Positions 8,840 to 16,804 of a stretch of DNA of 64,000 nucleotides are shown here, in pieces; position 1 is the first letter of the stretch, and the number at the start of each line of letters is the position of its first letter. The notes beneath the pieces were generated by a model. It had not been told where the DNA came from. It saw only the letters and a program-made list of their open reading frames with translations, and searched no databases. Origin of the DNA: Clostridioides difficile (GTDB lineage Bacteria > Bacillota > Clostridia > Peptostreptococcales > Peptostreptococcaceae); contig NZ_JRHN01000031.1 of the NCBI RefSeq assembly GCF_001299635.1, positions 372,001-436,000 on the forward strand. The letters run 5' to 3'. A program made the position numbers and the translations under genes.

Positions 8840-9070
8840 ATGAAAACTAAAATTAAAATATTAAGAATTTCCATTGGAATGACACAACGACAACTTGCTG
8901 ATTTAGTTTATGTGAGCGAGAGAACAATTATTTCTATAGAAAAAGAACAGTATGCTCCTTCGCTCATGCTTGCTTATCGTATTTCAGAGGTATTTGGCAC
9001 AACAGTAGAAGATTTATGCTATCTTAAAGAAAATAAAGAGTTGGAGGATAAACAATATGAAAATTTATAA
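8840..9070 (+). CDS. Cro/C1-type helix-turn-helix regulator
   Basis: This 76-residue DNA-binding protein consists of one HTH_3 domain: GMTQRQLADLVYVSERTIISIEK is the recognition unit, followed by PSLMLAYRISEVFG. AAGGAG precedes the ATG. The stop overlaps the start of the next gene by 14 bases, so the two are made from one message. Such pairs of a short Cro-like regulator and a small membrane protein are common in Firmicutes. The regulator usually controls its own operon. Its place beside an integrase remnant suggests acquisition by transfer. Confidence 0.85.
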   Translation: MKTKIKILRISIGMTQRQLADLVYVSERTIISIEKEQYAPSLMLAYRISEVFGTTVEDLCYLKENKELEDKQYENL

Positions 9071-9488
9071 TAAAAAAGGTTTTACCTTTGGTGTTTTGGC
9101 TACAATATTAGGAATATGTAGTTTAACAAAAGATATTATATATCCTGAAGATTGGCTAACACTGCAAATTAAGCATGTTGTATTTTCTATAATAATTTTA
9201 TTATTTGGGATTATAACTCTTATTCGGGCATTTTCTAAAAAAGCTACACAAGAAGATAGGATTGAATCTATGGATGAAAGAAATCGTCTTATAAAGTTAA
9301 AAAGTGAAGCTAAGAGTGGAAATATTATGTTTTGGATTACAACAATTATTAGTATATGTAGCTTTTTATTTTATTATTTAACAGAAAATATATTGTATAT
9401 GTTTATTTTTATTCCAATTGCAATTCTAAGCATGATGTACATTATTATAGAGTTTATTTCATACTTATATTATGAAAAGCGTGAATAA
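9057..9488 (+). CDS. Membrane protein of the DUF2178-like type
   Basis: A 143-residue protein with four predicted transmembrane helices (about residues 10-28, 38-60, 92-110 and 115-138) and a charged cytoplasmic loop with EDRIESMDERNRLIK between helices 2 and 3. That loop is typical of small DUF2178-like proteins encoded next to Cro-like regulators. GGAGG lies nine bases before the ATG, inside the end of the regulator gene. It may modulate the regulator or protect the membrane; the function is unknown. Confidence 0.65.
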   Translation: MKIYNKKGFTFGVLATILGICSLTKDIIYPEDWLTLQIKHVVFSIIILLFGIITLIRAFSKKATQEDRIESMDERNRLIKLKSEAKSGNIMFWITTIISICSFLFYYLTENILYMFIFIPIAILSMMYIIIEFISYLYYEKRE

Positions 9489-9601
9489 AAATATATCAAC
9501 TAATTTTATAAATAATACTATAATAATCTAGGATTGTTTAACAAGTACAGTTTATATATTATAATAAAATAAATTATTAATTGTACAGAGAGGTGAGTTG
9601 C

Positions 9602-10357
9602 ATGGCATACATATGTTTTGATGATGTTTGTTATTATATATTAAAAGAAGCAATGAAGCTAAAGTTAATACCACATAATAAAATTGTAGTATTTGAAGAT
9701 GATTTATCAATAGGTGATATTTCAGATGTAAATAATTATGAATTAAGAAAAGATATTTTTAAAGTTAGAGCTGATTTTGAAAATAATCCTAAACTATTAT
9801 TCAAGCCCAATTTATTAGAAGATAGAAGCTTGGTAAAACATAGAGACATAATAATATGGTGTGCAAATAACTCAAGGGATTTATGTGGTGTATATTATAT
9901 AGTGAGTAAGTTTCAAGATAAAAACATAAAAATTGCATTAATAGATGAAAAAAAGATAGAAGATGGTATAATGAAATATTCGTTTACTAGTGAAATGTCT
10001 CCAGAAGATACTTATTTCTTTTTAAACAAGGCATCAGAAATTGAATTTAATGAAAAGCTAGAAATTAAAAATAAATGGGATGTATTAGTTAAAGAAAATA
10101 CTATTTTTAGAGCATTGATAGGAAAAGAAATTAAAAGTGTTGAAGAAACTTATTTTGATAAATATATACTAAAAAATATTAGTGATAAATGGAAACCCTT
10201 AATTGAAGTTGTTGCAGAATCTTTGCTTGAAGATGAAATGCGTGTAAAAGATTGGTTTATACTTTGGAGAATAATGAATTTGGTAAATTTAAAAATAGTA
10301 GAAATTAAAGGAAGTAAAGATGATTTATATTCTGATACTGAAATAAGAAAAATTTAA
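9602..10357 (+). CDS. DUF1835 domain protein
   Basis: The protein is 251 residues from the ATG that follows GAGAGGTGAG. The N-terminal third matches the DUF1835 pattern: an ICFDD start, then IVVFEDDLSIGDISD, the place where family members read a VxxFPDDLSxGP motif. The C-terminal part (WDVLVKENTIFRALIGKEI and the following helices) fits the DUF3658 partner domain. No member has a firmly assigned function. It sits 19 bases upstream of the DUF4145 gene, probably in one transcript. Confidence 0.65.
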   Translation: MAYICFDDVCYYILKEAMKLKLIPHNKIVVFEDDLSIGDISDVNNYELRKDIFKVRADFENNPKLLFKPNLLEDRSLVKHRDIIIWCANNSRDLCGVYYIVSKFQDKNIKIALIDEKKIEDGIMKYSFTSEMSPEDTYFFLNKASEIEFNEKLEIKNKWDVLVKENTIFRALIGKEIKSVEETYFDKYILKNISDKWKPLIEVVAESLLEDEMRVKDWFILWRIMNLVNLKIVEIKGSKDDLYSDTEIRKI

Positions 10358-10376
10358 GTATTTGGAGGTGAAGACG

Positions 10377-10949
10377 ATGAATTTTTGGGAAGGAATAGAC
10401 AATGAATTGTTAGGTAAAAACTACACTTGTGGATATTGTGGTTGCTATGTAGGAAGTGAAAAAGGTTATGAAGGTATTTATCGTACTAGTCCAGAAAAAG
10501 AGGTTGAAATAAGCATATATGTATGTCCTAGTTGTGGTAATCCAACTTATTTTGATAAAGACAATAGACAGTATCCAATGTCCAAAGCTGGGAATGATGT
10601 ATTACATATTAATAATAAAGATGTTGAAAATTTATATGAAGAAGCTCGAAATTCATTTAGTGTAAATGCATTTACATCAGTAGCTTTATGTTGCAGAAAG
10701 TTATTAATGAATGTAGCAGTACATTTAGGTGCTGAAGAAAATAAGACATTTATATTTTATGTTGAATGGCTTGATAAAAAGAATTATATATTGCCTAATT
10801 CTAAAAAATGGGTGAACCAAATAAGAAAGATAGGAAATGAAGCTACTCATGAAATTTGTATTGTAAGCGAGGAAGATGCTAAGAAGACATTAATTTTCAC
10901 TGAAATGTTGTTAAAGATAGTCTATGAATTTCCAGCTATGGCAGAATAA
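10377..10949 (+). CDS. DUF4145 domain protein with N-terminal zinc ribbon
   Basis: A 190-residue protein. The first 60 residues carry two cysteine pairs (CGYCGC and CPSCGN), which should bind zinc. The rest is a helical DUF4145 domain (ENLYEEARNSFSVNAFTSV to RKIGNEATHE), often found at the ends of restriction and other nuclease subunits and as a free-standing protein. GGAGGTG is six bases before the ATG at 10377; a TTG at 10362 overlaps that site and is rejected. The stand-alone form has no known function. It is probably co-transcribed with the DUF1835 gene. Confidence 0.7.
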   Translation: MNFWEGIDNELLGKNYTCGYCGCYVGSEKGYEGIYRTSPEKEVEISIYVCPSCGNPTYFDKDNRQYPMSKAGNDVLHINNKDVENLYEEARNSFSVNAFTSVALCCRKLLMNVAVHLGAEENKTFIFYVEWLDKKNYILPNSKKWVNQIRKIGNEATHEICIVSEEDAKKTLIFTEMLLKIVYEFPAMAE

Positions 10950-11263
10950 TAGGGAGAAGATGTATTTTGGCATTTAATACATAATAGATTTTATAAATGG
11001 AGTAGATTGTATACCAGTAGAAATGAAGTATAGTATATGTGCAACAGCTATGAACCTGAGCTTAATATTTAAAAATTATGAATGTGAAAGTTTCTAAGAA
11101 AAAATTTGCATTTATAGACAGGCAATTTTATATTTAAAATAAAAAGTGAACTCTTTTAAGAGTCCACTTTTTTATATAAATAAGTTGTTATTTGATAGAC
11201 TATATTAATATTAAGTATTTGTAATAAAATATTTATAATCTGATATTTTTATATACTTAAAGT
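10950..11263. other. Intergenic stretch with a decayed reading frame and a terminator
   Basis: No gene with a ribosome site is seen. One plus-strand frame from about 10980 to 11097 reads 30 to 40 sense codons (including FINGVDCIPVEMKYS) without a start and may be a gene relic. A terminator is at 11141-11172. Confidence 0.4.
11141..11172. terminator. Bidirectional hairpin terminator
   Basis: AAAAAGTGAACTCTT pairs with GAGTCCACTTTTT around a TTAA loop with one mismatch. It ends the DUF1835/DUF4145 transcript and may also serve the substrate-binding gene arriving from the right. Confidence 0.8.
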
Positions 11264-12274
11264 TTAATTCTTACCATAAACTTGTTCTTTAGTAAAATAA
11301 CCATTATCAATGAGTATTTTATCTAAATTCTCTTTAGTAACCAGTTGACCAGTTATAAGGTTAGCTTTAATTGTACTACCACTTTGATTATCAAATTCTG
11401 AATTTACATTTATAGTTTCATTCTTTACCATATGAACTGCTTCATTCACAGCAGTACAGGCAAGCTCATTTAAATCCATATATATTGTGACATCTTGTGT
11501 ACCTTCAACAATACGTTTAGCAGCATCTATTTCTGCATCCATACCAGTAATAACTACATGTTTTGAAATTCCTAATTCTTTTAATGCATCAACACATGCT
11601 CCTGCTATTTTATCATTTGGGGCAAGAATAGCATCTATATTGTTATTATTAGAACTTACTGCTTCAATGACCATCTTCTTTGCTTCATCAGGAGACCAAC
11701 CTTTTACAGGAGCATCCAAAAGAATATTTATATTGTCTTTAATAGGAGAGATATATCTCATTGCTCCTTGGTACAATAATTTAGCATTATTGTCACCAGG
11801 GTCACCTTGAAGTATAATATAATCTCCATCATAAACTATTTCTGAAAGGTATTGACCTAATCTCTGTCCAATTCTACTACTATCATATCCTACAAAGAGG
11901 TCAACTTTTTCACCCAAAACAACACGAGCATAATTTATAACTGGTACATTTTTTTCCTTAGCATAATCTAATATTTCTTGAACTTTATTTACATCACGTG
12001 GAGTAATAATAAGGACATCAATTCCATTATCTATCATTTCAAAACAATCTTGTTTTTGTGTCTTTGGTTTATCTGTTTGATTAAGGCGTACCTCTATATC
12101 AGCACCAAGTTTTTTAGCTTGTTGCTCCATATATTCTTTTTCATGTTGCCAACGTGTGGCACTTCCAACACCAAAAGAAACACCAATTTTTACATTTTGT
12201 TTTTCACTTTCACATCCTGACAAACTAACTAAAAAAAGAACTGCTATACAAATCAAACTTATAATACGTTTCAT
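11264..12274 (-). CDS. Sugar ABC-type substrate-binding lipoprotein (xylose/ribose family)
   Basis: The 336-residue protein starts with a lipoprotein signal peptide ending in LVSLSGC (Cys at residue 20), so it should be anchored outside the cell membrane. The mature part is a periplasmic-binding type 1 fold (Peripla_BP_4): KIGVSFGVGSATRW, DVLIITPRDVNKVQ, VPVINYARV, LQGDPGDNNA, AILAPNDKIAGAC and VITGMDAE match D-xylose-binding proteins. No ABC permease or ATPase gene is nearby. Instead its ATG overlaps the stop of the upstream GGDEF/EAL membrane protein (TAATG), which implies coupled translation. It more likely presents a sugar-like signal to that sensor than feeds a transporter. Confidence 0.88.
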   Translation of the reverse strand: MKRIISLICIAVLFLVSLSGCESEKQNVKIGVSFGVGSATRWQHEKEYMEQQAKKLGADIEVRLNQTDKPKTQKQDCFEMIDNGIDVLIITPRDVNKVQEILDYAKEKNVPVINYARVVLGEKVDLFVGYDSSRIGQRLGQYLSEIVYDGDYIILQGDPGDNNAKLLYQGAMRYISPIKDNINILLDAPVKGWSPDEAKKMVIEAVSSNNNNIDAILAPNDKIAGACVDALKELGISKHVVITGMDAEIDAAKRIVEGTQDVTIYMDLNELACTAVNEAVHMVKNETINVNSEFDNQSGSTIKANLITGQLVTKENLDKILIDNGYFTKEQVYGKN

Positions 12275-14490
12275 TATATTTTTCCCTCCTGATAAAGTCT
12301 CTCAAAATCTTGCTCACTTATAGGTTTTGAATAGAAATAGCCTTGTGCAATAGAACATCCAAACTCTCGCATAAGCTCTACATTTTCTATATTCTCAACT
12401 CCCTCTACTACCACCTTGATATTTAGACTTCTTGCCATCTGAGTAATGGCAGCAAAAATAGATTTTTGTCTATCACTATTTGCAGTATCTTTTAAGAAGC
12501 CTCTATCAATTTTCAAAATATCTATGTCCATATCTTTTAGCATATGTAGTGAAGAATAACCAGAGCCAAAATCATCCATAGAAATTTGAAGCTTATTATC
12601 ATGTACTTTGTTTATAAATTCTTCAATCATTTTATAATTATCAAAAATTATAGTTTCAGTAAGTTCTAATTCAATTAGATGAGGTGGTACTTTATACTCA
12701 TCTAATTTTTGAAGAAGTACATCTAAGAAGTCATTATTAAGAAAGTGCATGCGCGAAAAGTTTACAGAAATTGGAACACAATTCACACCTTTTTCTAAAT
12801 TTCTCTTAATAAATTTTAGAGTCTTTTCAAATATAGTCATATCAACAGCTGTAATTAATCCAGTTTTCTCACATACTGAAATAAATTCACCAGGAGGTCT
12901 TAATTTTCCATCATCAGTTCTCCAACGTGCCAATGCTTCAGCACCAACTAATTTGTGACTATTAATATCAACTTTAGGTTGATAGAAAGGAATAATTTCA
13001 TCATTATCAAGTGCCTTTTCAATAGCTCTCTTTATTTGTTCATTGTGAATCATCTGTTTATCAAACTTCTCAGAGTAAATTTCCACTCTTTTGTATCTCA
13101 TCCCTTTAATTTTTTGAGCTGCCATGTTTGCTTTATCAACCATAAGATTGATGCTTTCATCTCGATTAATAATTGGATATAAACCAGCAGAAAGGTATAC
13201 TGTAACACCTTCTATCTTTAATTCTGAATCAAATAAGGAATTAAGTCTTTGTTCAGAGGCATCTTCTAGAAGAACAACAAAATGGTCACTATAAACTCTA
13301 GCAACTTGTTCATTTATAGAAAGTCTCTTAGTATAAATCTCATTAATTTTTCTTAAAATTTTATCTCCAACATCAAATCCGTAAAAATTGTTTATGTATT
13401 TAAAATTATCAATATCAAAAGTAAAAATATAAAATTGCTTGTTTGTATTTGTGCGTAGGAGATTTTGTAAATCAAACATAAATTTTGTATATGTATTGCC
13501 TTGTGTAATAGTATCTACAAATGCAATTTTTTTTAACTTAGTCTGCTGTTTTTCTTTTAAATATAAAAAATATATCATGCTAAAACCAAAAAACATTACA
13601 ACAACCAATAAAATAAAATAGAATAACTTAATAACAATATTTGTATTTGCTGAAACTGCGTTAGTAGATACACTTGAGATTAAATACCAATCATAGACTT
13701 TGTCTATAGGAGTATAAGCAGAAAAATATTTTTCACCATTTAGCTCTGTTTCCATAATACCTGAATGATTGTTTTGTATATCTTTCTCTAGACTCTTAGA
13801 AACCTCTGGGTTCTGTAAAAAAATCATTCTATAATAGTTATCAGATTCTCTATTGTATATATCCTGCTCAGAACTTATAAGAATGTATCCTTGACTATTA
13901 ATAATGTACATATGACCTTTTTCAGAAAATAGAGAAACTGAACAGAGATTATACATTTCTTTCAGTGTATACTGTTTTTGAATTGAGCCAATAACTTCTC
14001 CATGAGATTCTATAGGAACACTTATAACAAAAATGTCCTCTCCATCTAATCTAGAAACTATTCGTTCAGATATGTTTTGAATCCCCTTAGAAACTAGCTT
14101 AAAATAGTGCCTTCCTGAAATATCAAGTTCTTTGCCATTTGGAAAAGTTGCCTTTCCATCTTCTGATGCAAAGAAAAGTCTATCATCATTTTTTTCTTTT
14201 GAATAATTTAAAGCTATAGATTTTAAACTATCCTGACTTTTGTCTTTTGATTGTGAAAATCTTTCTGACACTTGGTTGGAAACAAGGTCTAAATTATTAA
14301 CCTCCATCATTAATTTATTTGTAATTACATCTTTATTTTGTGTTACAATTTCAGTTAAATTAATTTTAACATCTGATTGCAGTAAATATTGTACATAGTT
14401 CATTAGATAGAAAACTGCAATTGCCATTAAAATATCCACAAAGACTGTAAGTAAAAACGGAATATTCTTTAAATTTTTTGTTTTCATCAT
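12274..14490 (-). CDS. Membrane c-di-GMP phosphodiesterase (sensor, degenerate GGDEF, EAL)
   Basis: The product is 738 residues from the ATG seven bases after AAAGGA (an upstream extension of 24 codons lacks a site). One transmembrane helix near 10-32 and another near 288-311 enclose an extracellular sensor that looks like a double Cache domain (GRHYFKLVSKG, GHMYIINSQGYILISS). A GGDEF domain follows, but its signature is YSDHF at about 400-404, so cyclase activity is unlikely. The EAL domain (about 481-726) keeps its catalytic residues: GAEALARW, NFSRMHF, ELTET, MDDFGSGYSS, LKIDRGF and VVEGVE. It should hydrolyse c-di-GMP in response to an external cue. It is coupled to the lipoprotein gene. 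Confidence 0.9.
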   Translation of the reverse strand: MMKTKNLKNIPFLLTVFVDILMAIAVFYLMNYVQYLLQSDVKINLTEIVTQNKDVITNKLMMEVNNLDLVSNQVSERFSQSKDKSQDSLKSIALNYSKEKNDDRLFFASEDGKATFPNGKELDISGRHYFKLVSKGIQNISERIVSRLDGEDIFVISVPIESHGEVIGSIQKQYTLKEMYNLCSVSLFSEKGHMYIINSQGYILISSEQDIYNRESDNYYRMIFLQNPEVSKSLEKDIQNNHSGIMETELNGEKYFSAYTPIDKVYDWYLISSVSTNAVSANTNIVIKLFYFILLVVVMFFGFSMIYFLYLKEKQQTKLKKIAFVDTITQGNTYTKFMFDLQNLLRTNTNKQFYIFTFDIDNFKYINNFYGFDVGDKILRKINEIYTKRLSINEQVARVYSDHFVVLLEDASEQRLNSLFDSELKIEGVTVYLSAGLYPIINRDESINLMVDKANMAAQKIKGMRYKRVEIYSEKFDKQMIHNEQIKRAIEKALDNDEIIPFYQPKVDINSHKLVGAEALARWRTDDGKLRPPGEFISVCEKTGLITAVDMTIFEKTLKFIKRNLEKGVNCVPISVNFSRMHFLNNDFLDVLLQKLDEYKVPPHLIELELTETIIFDNYKMIEEFINKVHDNKLQISMDDFGSGYSSLHMLKDMDIDILKIDRGFLKDTANSDRQKSIFAAITQMARSLNIKVVVEGVENIENVELMREFGCSIAQGYFYSKPISEQDFERLYQEGKI

Positions 14491-14848
14491 ATAGTAATCC
14501 TTTCTGCAGATGAAAGATGTTTTAAATAGTATCAGTATATCATCGATATAATTCATAGGCAATAATATAAGCCAAAAATATATTTAAAAATGATGATTAA
14601 TTTATATAAAAAATAAAATTAAAAATAAACTGGCTTTATGTCTTTAGATAAATTTATTTTAAAAATTTATATGGAATTAGGGAAGGAGTTTAAATATAAA
14701 GTTTCGAAAGGTTTATTTATATAAAATAATCATAAAGTATATGATGATTGTTTTTAAATAATCATATACTTTATGATTAATATAATTATAAATAACAATA
14801 CCTAAGTTATAAGTTATTTTTAGGCAAAGATATAATATAATAATTTTA
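14491..14848. other. Intergenic region between two c-di-GMP genes
   Basis: No gene is seen in these 358 bases. The side next to dccA holds a strong hairpin terminator (14728-14778), and the other side should hold the promoter of the phosphodiesterase gene. No c-di-GMP riboswitch core is recognisable. Confidence 0.55.
14728..14778. terminator. Hairpin terminator downstream of dccA
   Basis: An 18-base perfect stem (14728-14745 with 14761-14778) around a 15-base loop rich in T. It separates dccA transcription from the downstream phosphodiesterase/lipoprotein unit. Confidence 0.75.
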
Positions 14849-16582
14849 TTATTCACATATGCTATAACGATTTTTTCCAGCTGCTTTTGATATATACAGA
14901 GCTTTATCAGCTTTAGAAAATAAATCTTTATACGATTTAATTGAATCATTAACAAAAGCAATGCCAATGCTTAGTGTTATTTTATGATTATCTTTCACTT
15001 TTATTTTACTTGTATCATTTAAAATATTATTAGTAGCTTTGATTACTAAATCATTTGTTAATGATTTTATAAATATCATAAATTCATCTCCACCAATGCG
15101 AGCAACTATATCTTTATCACATGTGTTTTGTAGTAATATTTTTGATACAGCAACTAAAACTTCATTCCCCTCTAAATGTCCAAAAGTATCATTTACAGTT
15201 TTAAAATCGTCAATATCAATAACTAATAGAGCATCACTAGTTTTTTTATCAGAACTACAGAAGTACTCTTGTATAAAGTTTTCTGATACTCTTTGATTGT
15301 ATAGTTGTGTTAGTGGGTCACGTTGAGCTTGATTAATTAAAATTTCTAATTTAGATTTATCTTCAGTTATATCTTTCAAAACACCAATTGTTTTGATAGG
15401 ATTATGGTCACTATCATAGATAACTGAGCATTGAACACGAATCCATCTCCATTCATCTCTAGTTAATGAGTTTAATTGTCTTATTTCAATTGTCTCTCTA
15501 AGGTTTCCACGAAGTACTTCTAGTAATTTGCCAATATCATCAAGATGAATGATTGCTCCAGACTCTAACAATTTAGAATAATTTTTTGTTTCAAAGTTTT
15601 CTAATTCAATTTTCTTGTCAATTTCTACACGTTGGTACTTTATAAAATTATCATTTCCAATGTCATATTCAAACATAATGTCTGTAATATTTTGTAGAGC
15701 AATACGATAGCGTTCTCTTTCTAATTTTAGTTCAGATTCGATATTTTTTAGTTGAGTGATGTCAGTAATAATACTATTAATTTTTACTACACCGTCATTA
15801 TTTAATGATTTCATTCCAGAATCCAATACCCACATTAATGTTCCATCTTTTTTGCGTATTCTATATTCAGTTGAATATGTAGTTCCATTCGCAAAACATC
15901 TTTCACAATCTCCTAGTGCTTTAGGCAAGTCTGGTGGATATACAGCTCCTACTGCGGTACCACCACTCATTTCGATAAACTCATCATAGGTATATCCCAA
16001 TATTTTAGGCAATCCTTCATTAACATAGAAAAAGGAGAATGTATCATCATCATTGCTACCCTTTAATCCACCATTGATATTATTTGTAATCATTTCAATA
16101 ACTTCTGTTTTTTCTTTTAACAATCTTTGTAAATAATCATAACTTTGTGTTCCAATTTTAGTAGGGAAGTATTCATCAATTTGCATTTCACCATAAGGAT
16201 TTGATATATGCATGTGTTTTACTAGTAATCTTTCTCTATCTTCAATTATCTCAAATGTGCAACGTTGATTTACTTCTAAGACCATTTGTGCATTTTCTTT
16301 AGTACTAACAGTATATTTTCCTAATACCATACATCTATTTTTATCTTCACTTACAATTTCAAATGTATCATTACTTATATCACAAGAAGGTACTTCATTT
16401 TGACCTGCATAAAAATAATCTTTTATTTCATTAAAAGAAGTGAGAAATTCCTGTTCTCCTGGTCCAATCCATGTGATATCTTTAGAAAGGTGTTTTAATA
16501 TTTCATCAATATCTCTATTTACATAAAAGTTTATTATAATATGTTTTGCAAATTTAGGTGCTTTTTTTAGGAGTATACTCAT
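14849..16582 (-). CDS. dccA: Diguanylate cyclase (SnoaL-like, PAS, PAS, GGDEF), DccA
   Basis: This 577-residue cytoplasmic enzyme has an N-terminal NTF2/SnoaL-like domain (about 5-150), two PAS domains (about 175-285 and 290-405, each ending with the DIT segment typical of PAC motifs) and a C-terminal GGDEF domain with an intact GGDEF at 497-501. It should make c-di-GMP from two GTP. The feedback I-site, normally RxxD five residues before GGDEF, reads CDKD, so the arginine is missing and product inhibition may be weak. I recognise it from memory as C. difficile DccA (CD1420), whose overexpression raises c-di-GMP and reduces motility. GGGGG lies upstream of the ATG. Confidence 0.88.
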   Translation of the reverse strand: MSILLKKAPKFAKHIIINFYVNRDIDEILKHLSKDITWIGPGEQEFLTSFNEIKDYFYAGQNEVPSCDISNDTFEIVSEDKNRCMVLGKYTVSTKENAQMVLEVNQRCTFEIIEDRERLLVKHMHISNPYGEMQIDEYFPTKIGTQSYDYLQRLLKEKTEVIEMITNNINGGLKGSNDDDTFSFFYVNEGLPKILGYTYDEFIEMSGGTAVGAVYPPDLPKALGDCERCFANGTTYSTEYRIRKKDGTLMWVLDSGMKSLNNDGVVKINSIITDITQLKNIESELKLERERYRIALQNITDIMFEYDIGNDNFIKYQRVEIDKKIELENFETKNYSKLLESGAIIHLDDIGKLLEVLRGNLRETIEIRQLNSLTRDEWRWIRVQCSVIYDSDHNPIKTIGVLKDITEDKSKLEILINQAQRDPLTQLYNQRVSENFIQEYFCSSDKKTSDALLVIDIDDFKTVNDTFGHLEGNEVLVAVSKILLQNTCDKDIVARIGGDEFMIFIKSLTNDLVIKATNNILNDTSKIKVKDNHKITLSIGIAFVNDSIKSYKDLFSKADKALYISKAAGKNRYSICE

Positions 16583-16804
16583 GATATTCCCCCTTTCTTT
16601 TTATTATACATCTCAGTTATATTATACATTAATATACTTAAATTAAAAATGTTGTTAAACAATGTTTTATATAAGTATATCATCATAGATTCAAAATTTT
16701 TTACTCTATCAACAATATAACTTAATGAAAGATGCTTACATTTATAAAATACTTTGAAAAATTTATTTAAATATATTAGTTTCTTTAAAATAAAGTGTTT
16801 TGGA

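Noticed and set aside
14559-14574. Sigma-54-like sequence on the minus strand upstream of the membrane phosphodiesterase gene (TGGCTTATATTATTGC)
   Set aside because: The GG and GC doublets are 13 bases apart; sigma-54 needs 12, and the -24 box has extra mismatches. No activator gene is adjacent.
14713-14967. Minus-strand frame overlapping the end of dccA and its terminator
   Set aside because: It runs through a strong terminator hairpin and the last codons of dccA in another frame, with composition dominated by Ile, Lys and Tyr.
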